Assembly (NCBI GenBank): GCA_003225615.1
Contig: QIAS01000025.1
Location: forward strand, 3,174 to 10,942
DNA length: 7,769 bases
Source: Acidobacteriota bacterium
GTDB taxonomy: Bacteria; Acidobacteriota; Terriglobia; Terriglobales; Acidobacteriaceae
Reading direction: 5' to 3'
Shown in pieces: positions 1 through 5,974 of this stretch. Made by a program: the position numbers and the translations under genes. Within the stretch, counting starts at the first letter, position 1. Each line of letters begins with the position of its first letter. Below the pieces are notes generated by a model. That model did not search any database and was not told the DNA's origin. It saw only the letters and a list, made by a program, of their open reading frames with translations.

Positions 1-48
1 TGTTACCCCGGCTCCGCTCTGATGTTCCTTGATGCGCGCCAGAGTCAT
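1..48 (-). CDS. Possible start of a divergent gene, cut by the window edge
   Basis: On the minus strand an ATG at 48-46 opens a frame that stays open for all 16 codons to the window edge (MTLARIKEHQSGAGVT). Codon choice (CTG, GCG, CGC, ATC, AAG, CAG, AGC) resembles that of the neighbouring genes. An in-frame TAG lies six codons upstream, so this is the first ATG available. No convincing Shine-Dalgarno sequence precedes it. If real, it would be transcribed away from the TonB-family gene and share the regulatory region 49-163. Sixteen codons are too few to name a product, and a chance open frame of this length is common. Confidence 0.25.
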   Translation of the reverse strand, partial: MTLARIKEHQSGAGVT

Positions 49-116
49 AGCACCGAACTCAGACTACTTTCCGTCCTTATTCTTTCCTCGCATCAGCCAC
101 TGCCACTATTAGATCA

Positions 117-138
117 CGGAGGCCAAATCCGGCCTCCG
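117..138. promoter_or_regulatory. Perfect 8-bp inverted repeat upstream of the TonB-family gene
   Basis: The arms CGGAGGCC (117-124) and GGCCTCCG (131-138) are exact reverse complements around a 6-base spacer. No T-run follows on either strand, which argues against an intrinsic terminator. It sits where the -35 region would lie for the TATAAT at 144-149, so an operator for a dimeric regulator is the likelier reading. That role is inferred from position and symmetry only. As RNA it would also form a stable hairpin if transcription from upstream crossed it. Confidence 0.4.
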
Positions 139-153
139 CAAGATATAATCTTG
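139..153 (+). promoter_or_regulatory. Palindrome containing a TATAAT -10 box; candidate promoter of the TonB-family gene
   Basis: CAAGAT (139-144) and ATCTTG (148-153) form a palindrome around ATA, and a perfect -10 hexamer TATAAT lies inside it at 144-149. Transcription would start near 155-157, giving a leader of about 26 bases before the ATG at 182. No TTGACA-like -35 is found 16-18 bases upstream; that space is occupied by the inverted repeat at 117-138. A factor-dependent promoter is one explanation, and the palindrome itself could be a repressor site. Confidence 0.45.
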
Positions 154-173
154 ATCTCTGCACTTGGTCGGGC

Positions 174-181
174 AGGTAGAG
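174..181 (+). promoter_or_regulatory. Shine-Dalgarno-like AGG that selects the ATG at 182
   Basis: AGG at 174-176 stands 5 bases before the ATG at 182. The alternative in-frame TTG at 164 has no purine-rich sequence in front of it and would leave only about 8 bases of leader from the TATAAT promoter. Both points favour 182 as the start. Confidence 0.45.
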
Positions 182-1984
182 ATGGCAAATGGCTCGGGAT
201 CTGGAAATCCGGGGGTAGATTTGAGTTTGAGCCTGCTACCAGGTCCGCACCTGCTCGTAGAACTCGACCCTTGGAGCCGGACCTTCCTGCACAACCTGCT
301 TGACTTCGTGCTGCGGCGCGACCGCGGCGGAGTCAGGTTCAGCTTTCTCGATCTGAACTCTTCTACCGGTGGCACGTTCTGGACTGATGTCTTTGTCACT
401 ACGCGACTTCCCTGGGGACGGTTTTTGGAGTCGGCGTTGTATCACGGCGTAGTGATTGCGATGCTTTGGGCCTTACCGCGAATGTTGCCGCCGACCGTAC
501 AGGCGGTGCCGACTCATACTTTCGATTCGGCTTCGGTCATTTACTACTCATCCGATGAATACCTGCCGCCGCTGAATAGCGGTATGCAATCTTCACGGCC
601 CGCAATCTCACAAAAGGGTGAACCGGAATTTGCCCGGCAGCCCATCATCTCGGTTCCGCCGGATTCCGATAATTACACGCAGACAATCGTGACACCGCCT
701 GACGTCAAGCTCGAGCACGACGTGGCTCTTCCCAACATCGTGGCGTGGACGCCTGCCAATGTGCCCATACCGATTGCGGCCACGGTTCGCCCCGTCCTAC
801 AACTGCCTGTGCCAGCTTTGCAGGCTGTTGCTCCTGCTCCGGAAGTGTCCAGAACGTCGGAACGGCAAGTTCCGACCCTGGCTTCTGCGGTCATCGCCCC
901 AACCCCACAGGTTGAGACTGCGATGGTACGAAGTGTTCAGGCCCCAAAACTTGAGGTCATCGAGCCACCGCCGAATGTGGAAGCCACATCCGCCAGCAAA
1001 ACTGGTGATATCAACATCGGCCCGGCGCGGGTGATCGCGCCCGCCCCGCAACTACCGGTCGAAGAACAGCGCTCGATGGCGGAAAGAATCAGAACCAGCG
1101 TTGGTCGCACAACCATACCGGTCGTGCCGCCTCCGCCGTTGGTGACTGCGACCGGGACATCTCGCTTTGCGGGAAGTCTGATCGCGCTTGGCATCCATCC
1201 CGCGGCGATTCTGCGTCCGCTCGAGACGCCCGTTGGCAACCGGCGTGGGACATTTGCTGCGACTCCAGAGGGAAGACCTGGGGCTAGCGGTACGCCCAGC
1301 GTGCGTTCTGACGGCGCCAGCAAGGACGACCCAGGCGGGGTAAATCCAGTTCCCGCCAAGCCTGCAAACGGGACGCAAGTAGACCTTCCGCCCGGCCTCT
1401 TCGTAGGACCCGGGGAGCACCAAGCGAGTGCCTCGGTCACCAGTTCGAGCAATGCGGTCGAGCAATCGGCGAAACCGCCGCATGCGGTGGACCCCCGCCT
1501 TCTCGCTAATTTAAAGTTCCCGCGGCTCAGCCTTCCGCCGCGTTCGGCTGCGTCCGTGGACGATGTTCACGCCACCGAACTCGACAAACAAGTATTCGGC
1601 CCGCGGCGTTTTTATTCCATGACTCTCAACATGCCGAACCTCAATTCCATGGGCGGAAGCTGGGTGATTCGCTTTGCGGAATTGAAAGAGAATGAAGCGA
1701 AGGGAGAACTGCTCCCGCCAGTCGTGACCCAGAAAGTGGATCCCGCCTATCCGGCTGAGTTGATGCGGACCAGGGTAGAAGGAACCATCACGCTGTATGC
1801 GGTCATCCACAGTGACGGGCGCGTCAGCGACGTACGAGTGCTGCGCGGCGCCGATGACCGCCTCGACAGCTTTGCCTGCACCGCTCTCGCGCGCTGGCAC
1901 TTCCGCCCTGCGACTAAGAATGGAAATGCCGTGGCGCTGGAAGCGGTTGTAACGATTCCGTTCCGGGCGGTGGAAAGACCTTAG
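182..1984 (+). CDS. TonB-family energy transducer with cytosolic extension and long Pro-rich linker
   Basis: Predicted inner-membrane protein of 600 residues that would span the periplasm and pass proton-motive-force energy from ExbB-ExbD to outer-membrane receptors. Residues 1-80 are a cytosolic extension. A single membrane segment covers about 81-99; the stretch PW-GRFLESALYHGVV resembles the E. coli TonB anchor and keeps Ser84 and His88 (S-x3-H) plus Leu95 of its S-H-L-S motif, with Pro99 in the last place. Residues 100-505 are a Pro/Ala/Val-rich linker containing repeats. Residues 510-600 are a TonB C-terminal domain: DPAYP near 520, the SDGRV strand, and W582-x-F584-x-P-A. E. coli TonB is only 239 residues with almost no cytosolic tail, so this is a large variant. 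No exbB, exbD or receptor gene adjoins it. The family call is firm; the receptor served is unknown. Confidence 0.87.
   Translation: MANGSGSGNPGVDLSLSLLPGPHLLVELDPWSRTFLHNLLDFVLRRDRGGVRFSFLDLNSSTGGTFWTDVFVTTRLPWGRFLESALYHGVVIAMLWALPRMLPPTVQAVPTHTFDSASVIYYSSDEYLPPLNSGMQSSRPAISQKGEPEFARQPIISVPPDSDNYTQTIVTPPDVKLEHDVALPNIVAWTPANVPIPIAATVRPVLQLPVPALQAVAPAPEVSRTSERQVPTLASAVIAPTPQVETAMVRSVQAPKLEVIEPPPNVEATSASKTGDINIGPARVIAPAPQLPVEEQRSMAERIRTSVGRTTIPVVPPPPLVTATGTSRFAGSLIALGIHPAAILRPLETPVGNRRGTFAATPEGRPGASGTPSVRSDGASKDDPGGVNPVPAKPANGTQVDLPPGLFVGPGEHQASASVTSSSNAVEQSAKPPHAVDPRLLANLKFPRLSLPPRSAASVDDVHATELDKQVFGPRRFYSMTLNMPNLNSMGGSWVIRFAELKENEAKGELLPPVVTQKVDPAYPAELMRTRVEGTITLYAVIHSDGRVSDVRVLRGADDRLDSFACTALARWHFRPATKNGNAVALEAVVTIPFRAVERP
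824..1144 (+). repeat. Degenerate 8-residue Pro repeats in the TonB linker
   Basis: Five copies of a short coding motif, roughly V-[VI]-[AE]-P-x-P-x-[VL], start at 824, 890, 956, 1031 and 1121 (AVAPAPEV, VIAPTPQV, VIEPPPNV, VIAPAPQL, VVPPPPLV). Spacings are 22, 22, 25 and 30 residues. The regular first intervals suggest expansion by duplication of a unit of about 66 bases, followed by drift. Such Pro-rich segments normally form a stiff, extended rod that helps TonB proteins reach across the periplasm. Confidence 0.6.
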
Positions 1985-2046
1985 TCAAAGAATTAAGCAA
2001 TTGCTGAGCTCTGGCTACATGGGTAGGGTTTGGGGGGCGATTTGTT

Positions 2047-4176
2047 CTACCTTCCCGCCGCCTTCGCGCGCCCATCCTCCAGCATTGCGTAAATCGCTGG
2101 ATCCGTGCAAACCTCGTAATACGATCTCGCGGTCCATTTGATCAGGGAAAAGGTGCGCGGATCAATCTGCGCAATCCGGCTTTCCCGCACTGCGATCTGG
2201 CGGAAAATATCGTTTCCGATGGGCACCAACCCGCTGTACAGCCGGAACTCTTCGCTGCCCCACAATGCCGGTAGTTCCAGTTCGCGCGGCTCCAGCGAAA
2301 TCTCCTGCTGCAATTTGCTGAAAGCGCCTTCATTCATCCGCACTCCACCCAAATTGAACGTCATGGTGAAGTCTTCGGCATTCTCGCCGGCATCGGCGTC
2401 GCTCACCGTTTGAAAAGCGTAGACGCGAAACGGGCTTTTCAACGGCTCCATCGCCTTGCGCGCGCGCTTGTTGCAGGAAGACAGGCGGTCGCTCTCGTTC
2501 AAAGCGTCAGAAATCATGATGCGCTGCTCGCCATCCATCAGATACAAGGGTGGCGATTGCTGATACGAAATACCGACGCCTAGCTCCAGCCCCGGTCCGT
2601 TTGTACGATCCAGAATTGCGAGAATAATCGCATCGCCTTCCAAGAACACCCTGGTGGCACCGTACTTCGCGAGCAGTTTGTTCACCGGATCGTAGAAGTT
2701 CAAACTGAAGTAGGATGCCGGGTTCAAACCTCGTTCCATCAGCAAACGCGTCAGGCGCGTGGAATCGCGGATGTCAGCCTTGATGACCACGTGGTCGAGA
2801 GTTTTTTGTTCACTTGGCTTCTGCTCTTGCGGGAGCAGAAATTCGTACAACGTGTCATTCACGGCGGAAAGTTCGCGCAGCTTCTCGTTGCCGATCAAGT
2901 TCACGCTGTCCAGTGAGGAATTCAGCGTCTCCAGCCGCCGCAGGTCGCGGTGATAGCGCATGAAGTCCCGCAGAAACCGTCCCGCCACCTTGGCCCGTTC
3001 CGCCCCGCGGCAGGAAACCACGCGTCCGACGGCAGCGTAGAGGCTGGCGCTGGATAATTTGCCATGCTGCTCAATCAATTTCTCCACCCGGTCGCACTCG
3101 GCTCGTACCACCAGAGCATTCTTGAGCTGCTGTGCGTTGATGCGGGGGGCGTACTCGGACAGCAGCGGCACCACCTCATAGGAGGCGACAATGTACTCCA
3201 TCACGCCCTCATCCTCCAGCAATCCCAGCCACCCGGCCAGGCGCGCTTTCTGGGCGCGCCCATCGCTGCTCGACTCGTCGGGGCTACCATTCCCGACCAG
3301 CAAGTGAGCGTTTTCGGGAACGTTGAGCCAGCCGTCGAGCGCCGCTTCATCCTCAGCTCCCGGCATCAATGATTGCAGAAACACGCAAGCGATTCTCTGC
3401 AGGTTGGAGAAGCGGTCCGGATCCTTCTCGAAATTCCCGAACATCACGTAGTGCTCGCCGCTGAGGTAGTCGTCGCGGCCATCTTCGGTGAACAGCAGGC
3501 GGTTGAGGAAGAGCTTGTAGCCCAGTTCTCCGCTATCGCCGAATAGCGAGCGGCGCATGCGAATCAAGGTTTCTTTTTCGATTTCCCGGAGCGTCAGAAA
3601 AAGTTCCTGCCCGGTCTTGCGCAGGATGATTTTTTTTCGCACCTGGAAATTGGCAACGTGTTCGCGGTACTCGATAGCTTTCTCCTGCCGCATTCCTTCA
3701 TAGTTCCGTAACAGCAGGCGGCAGCGTTCCAGCACTTGAGCAAACTGGGCATTCAGTTCGTTACGTAAACACTTGACCAGGGCGACCCGCGCGAGCAGAT
3801 CAACGGAAAGGTTCGACTGGGACTTGGCGCGGTTTAGGGCGGCGACCAGCAACTCCGTGAGCACCGATTTGAGATCGGCGGGCTGCGCCCGCAAGCGCGT
3901 GCTGGTATCTTCCGGACCTGCAAAGCGCCTGCCTGAGGCGAAGTTTCGCGATTCCGCTGCCAGCAGGCTCTCTACCTCGCCATGGTAGGCAATCAGCCGC
4001 ACGATCTGCGCCCGTGCCGACTCGATGAATTTGGGACTTAGATAAACGTCGTGGCGCAGATTGTCGATGCCAACCTGCAATCCTTCGAAGGAAAGTGCCG
4101 GGGTGTAACTGGCAAGCTCTGGGACTTCGCCCTCTCCTCCTGAGCCCCCGAGCCGAAAAATTGGGATGCGTGGCAT
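2047..4176 (-). CDS. Cytosolic protein with a divergent class III nucleotidyl cyclase-homology domain
   Basis: A 709-residue protein with no signal peptide or membrane segment. Residues 1-440 are mostly helical and charged, with a likely coiled-coil stretch around 160-215, and match nothing I can name. Residues 460-590 resemble a class III adenylate/guanylate cyclase core. KADIRDST gives the first metal-binding Asp (468), EGDAIIL the second (515), and LNESDRL carries the N-x3-R pair (Asn560, Arg564) that stabilises the transition state in active cyclases. The Lys normally three residues before the GD pair is Phe511, the usual adenine-contacting Asp is absent, and only about 15 residues separate the GD strand from the GVGI strand. 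Residues 600-709 are a C-terminal extension of unknown role. The ATG at 4176 is preferred: it lies 16 bp after the TPR gene, whereas an upstream TTG at 4248 would overlap that gene by 56 bp. Its Shine-Dalgarno is poor, suggesting translational coupling. Cyclase activity is unproven. Confidence 0.75.
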   Translation of the reverse strand: MPRIPIFRLGGSGGEGEVPELASYTPALSFEGLQVGIDNLRHDVYLSPKFIESARAQIVRLIAYHGEVESLLAAESRNFASGRRFAGPEDTSTRLRAQPADLKSVLTELLVAALNRAKSQSNLSVDLLARVALVKCLRNELNAQFAQVLERCRLLLRNYEGMRQEKAIEYREHVANFQVRKKIILRKTGQELFLTLREIEKETLIRMRRSLFGDSGELGYKLFLNRLLFTEDGRDDYLSGEHYVMFGNFEKDPDRFSNLQRIACVFLQSLMPGAEDEAALDGWLNVPENAHLLVGNGSPDESSSDGRAQKARLAGWLGLLEDEGVMEYIVASYEVVPLLSEYAPRINAQQLKNALVVRAECDRVEKLIEQHGKLSSASLYAAVGRVVSCRGAERAKVAGRFLRDFMRYHRDLRRLETLNSSLDSVNLIGNEKLRELSAVNDTLYEFLLPQEQKPSEQKTLDHVVIKADIRDSTRLTRLLMERGLNPASYFSLNFYDPVNKLLAKYGATRVFLEGDAIILAILDRTNGPGLELGVGISYQQSPPLYLMDGEQRIMISDALNESDRLSSCNKRARKAMEPLKSPFRVYAFQTVSDADAGENAEDFTMTFNLGGVRMNEGAFSKLQQEISLEPRELELPALWGSEEFRLYSGLVPIGNDIFRQIAVRESRIAQIDPRTFSLIKWTARSYYEVCTDPAIYAMLEDGRAKAAGR

Positions 4177-4192
4177 GCGTTCGGGTTTCCGG

Positions 4193-5677
4193 CTACCTCG
4201 GGGCCTGTTCCACCTGGCTGACCAGGCTGGCGCGGAAAGCGGGCACAATCAGTGCTTGTTCCACGGTGGGGTCATTCAGTGCGGCCAGACGCTTAGCCAC
4301 TTTTTCGGCCTCAGACTGCGCTCCGGTCTGTTGATAAGCCTGCCACAACATTTGCAGCGCGAAGGGATTTTCTGAATCTTCCTGCAAATGCGGGATGGCC
4401 TCGGCGTACTTCTCCTCGGCCATGAGCAGCGCACCTTCGGCTGCATGATAAGAAAGCTGGATTACCTGGCTGCGGCTGTTCTGGGCCATCGCCTCCAGTT
4501 GTTCAACCGAAGCGGTGGCCAATTCCGTTACGTGTACCTCCCCGGCCCGCCGGGCACGCAAACACAAGATGCGCGCCCACTCCGCATCGTGGTCATTTTT
4601 CGAGATGGGGTGGCCGTCGTTCAGGGCATTTTCTGCAGCCTGCAGGTGCTTGACTACAGTTCTGAAATCAGGCTCATACATTGCCATGAGTCGGTGGGCT
4701 TTTGCTTCCGCCACCGCGAGGCCGTCGCCATGGGCGTGCCGCGCGACCTCACGTAGCGCATGGTCGGCTTGTTTATAGTTGTTTTCCCGTACCCAGGTCG
4801 CGGCTGACTGCGTCTCGCGATCTACCCGTTCAGCCTCAGTCTTGACGAACGGCAATCCGCGCGCGTATTGCGCGCGCGCCTCTTGCTCCTTGCCCATCAG
4901 GGCGAGCGTATCCGCGATCCCCAGGTCGGAGCCGAAGCTGGGATCAATCCGCACCGCCATGCGGTATTGCTCCAGCGCCTCCTCAAACTTTCCCGCCATG
5001 CGCAGGATCTCGCCGTAAGAATCATGCGGGTTCGGTTCCTCAGGTTGCAGAGCCACGTACTTCGCCATGGCGGCCAAGGCCTTGTCGAATTGCCCCAGAT
5101 GCGCATAGGCGTATCCCAACTCATTTACAGCGGCGGGATAATCCGGCTCAAGGGCCACGGCTTTCTCCAGCAACATGGCGCTTTGCTCGTATCTGTCCTG
5201 GTATTCCAACCAACGCCCAGCCAGGAAAAGCAGATGCGGATCCTGCGGATACCTGGCTAAAAGGTCGTTCATGGCGGCGATCGCCGGAACGTAGCTCTCT
5301 TCCTGACCTCCAGCCAGCCAGCGAATTAATAGTTGCTCGCCTGGACTTACATGGCTGGCCAGGGATTTAGCTTTCCCACGCGCTTGGTTTTGCTCTTCCG
5401 GACTTGAAGTCAGTTCAGAGATAAGAATGAAAGCTTGCGCAAAGGCAGGATCTTTCCTGGTTGCAGCCCGCAAGTACTCCAAAGTTTCGTTGATCCGGAA
5501 CCGCTCGAAAGTGACCATCGCCTGGTCAAAAATCATTCGCGCTTGCGGCGAAGTAGTGGTCACTGGAACTCGCTTAGAAATAGTTTTTTGTGGAAGTGCG
5601 TGCGGTGATTTCACATCACTGGCAATGGCTGCCCCGCACAGCAGAAAAAGCGCAACCGCGAACCCTGGCCCGCGCAT
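4193..5677 (-). CDS. Secreted tetratricopeptide repeat (TPR) protein
   Basis: A 494-residue protein starting with a signal peptide (MRG, hydrophobic core to about residue 17, AIAS before probable cleavage near 19-20). Cys14 lies in FLLC, a poor lipobox, so a periplasmic rather than lipoprotein fate is favoured. TPR-like helix pairs are clear at about 146-179, 180-213 and 214-247, with typical features such as NELGYAYAHLGQFDKALA and YGEILRMAGKFEEALEQYRMAV-type helices ending in IDP or LEP; weaker units lie near 46-79, 248-280 and 400-470. TPR arrays are protein-binding scaffolds; no catalytic domain is seen. The start is supported by GAGGAA about 6 bases before the ATG. It precedes the cyclase-like gene by 16 bp, so the two are probably co-transcribed. 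The partner protein is unknown. Confidence 0.85.
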   Translation of the reverse strand: MRGPGFAVALFLLCGAAIASDVKSPHALPQKTISKRVPVTTTSPQARMIFDQAMVTFERFRINETLEYLRAATRKDPAFAQAFILISELTSSPEEQNQARGKAKSLASHVSPGEQLLIRWLAGGQEESYVPAIAAMNDLLARYPQDPHLLFLAGRWLEYQDRYEQSAMLLEKAVALEPDYPAAVNELGYAYAHLGQFDKALAAMAKYVALQPEEPNPHDSYGEILRMAGKFEEALEQYRMAVRIDPSFGSDLGIADTLALMGKEQEARAQYARGLPFVKTEAERVDRETQSAATWVRENNYKQADHALREVARHAHGDGLAVAEAKAHRLMAMYEPDFRTVVKHLQAAENALNDGHPISKNDHDAEWARILCLRARRAGEVHVTELATASVEQLEAMAQNSRSQVIQLSYHAAEGALLMAEEKYAEAIPHLQEDSENPFALQMLWQAYQQTGAQSEAEKVAKRLAALNDPTVEQALIVPAFRASLVSQVEQAPR

Positions 5678-5720
5678 GAGTTTCCTCGGAAATTACTGAT
5701 TTCAGAACTCTTCCGTCACG

Positions 5721-5749
5721 AGCCTAGCACGCGAAGGGAGCAGGGCCAA
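5721..5749 (-). promoter_or_regulatory. Weak candidate promoter for the TPR / cyclase-like unit
   Basis: Read on the minus strand, TTGGCC (5749-5744) is followed after exactly 17 bases by TAGGCT (5726-5721). Matches to the sigma-70 consensus are 4 of 6 and 3 of 6. It would give a leader of about 37 bases before the ATG at 5677. The 297-bp gap after the peptidase gene makes a separate promoter plausible, but this match is modest and could be chance. Confidence 0.25.
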
Positions 5750-5797
5750 CGTTACTCAAGTTATGTGGTAAGTGCTTGAAGAATAAAGGTTAACGCC

Positions 5798-5827
5798 TTA
5801 CAGCTGGATCCCGGAAATCGGCTGTAA
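5798..5827. repeat. Stem-loop in the peptidase-TPR intergenic gap
   Basis: TTACAGC (5798-5804) and GCTGTAA (5821-5827) are perfect reverse complements. In the plus-strand RNA the stem extends to 10 pairs (5798-5807 with 5818-5827, including two G-U pairs) around a 10-base loop. In the minus-strand direction it lies about 150 bases past the peptidase stop and is followed by only a weak T-rich stretch, so a terminator role is uncertain. It could equally be a protein-binding site or a leftover from the decayed locus at 5894-5965. Confidence 0.3.
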
Positions 5828-5893
5828 CTTGAAATTCAGAGTTGCCGTCGGGCAGGGTGCGGTCTGCACGTTTTTGTCCTGGCGTCATCGTTC

Positions 5894-5965
5894 AAGAAAG
5901 ACCCTTTGACAGTTGCACTGCTGGCGCTGACGCTTGCCACCGGGTCGGTCGATGCGGTCAGCTAA
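5894..5965 (+). pseudogene. Truncated 5' remnant of a DUF1275 (YoaK-type) membrane protein gene
   Basis: The plus strand reads KKDPLTVALLALTL, then ATGSVDAVS, then TAA at 5963-5965. This matches my recollection of the N-terminus of DUF1275 proteins, which open with a hydrophobic helix running into a GxVDA(V/I)S motif and then continue for about 200 residues. Here everything after that point is missing. The frame upstream is open back to a TAA at 5825-5827 but contains no ATG and has no Shine-Dalgarno before the match, so the start is damaged too. The remnant ends 9 bases before the complement of the peptidase stop codon, which places a deletion or rearrangement junction there. DUF1275 function is poorly known. 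The family name rests on about 23 residues recalled by eye, so a chance resemblance is possible. Confidence 0.5.
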
Positions 5966-5974
5966 GGTACATCC

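Noticed and set aside
117..138. Intrinsic terminator of an upstream gene
   Set aside because: The stem is strong but is followed by CAAGATATAATC on the plus strand and TGATCTAATAG on the minus strand, with no T-tract in either direction.
164..181. TTG start for the TonB-family gene
   Set aside because: No Shine-Dalgarno precedes it and the leader from the TATAAT promoter would be about 8 bases; the ATG at 182 has an AGG at suitable distance.
937..1483. Minus-strand open frames of 143 and 171 codons opposite the TonB linker
   Set aside because: They lie antisense to a Pro-rich, GC-rich coding region, where long open frames arise by composition. Their peptides look like no known protein and they have no recognisable ribosome binding site.
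1985..2046. Bidirectional terminator between the convergent genes
   Set aside because: The only symmetry is a 10-base AGCAATTGCT palindrome at 1996-2005, which cannot form a useful hairpin, and no GC-rich stem followed by a T-run is present on either strand.
4177..4248. Longer form of the cyclase-like protein starting at TTG 4248
   Set aside because: It would overlap the end of the TPR gene by 56 bp and begin with a rare codon. The added 24 residues are low-complexity and rich in Arg, Pro, Ser and Trp, and look like read-through of another frame. The ATG at 4176 fits the gene spacing better.
2047..5677. Cyclase-based anti-phage signalling (Pycsar-type) operon
   Set aside because: The cyclase-like domain departs from purine cyclases, but no effector gene (membrane or NADase type with a nucleotide-binding domain) lies beside it, the partner is an exported TPR protein, and there are no signs of a mobile or defence island.
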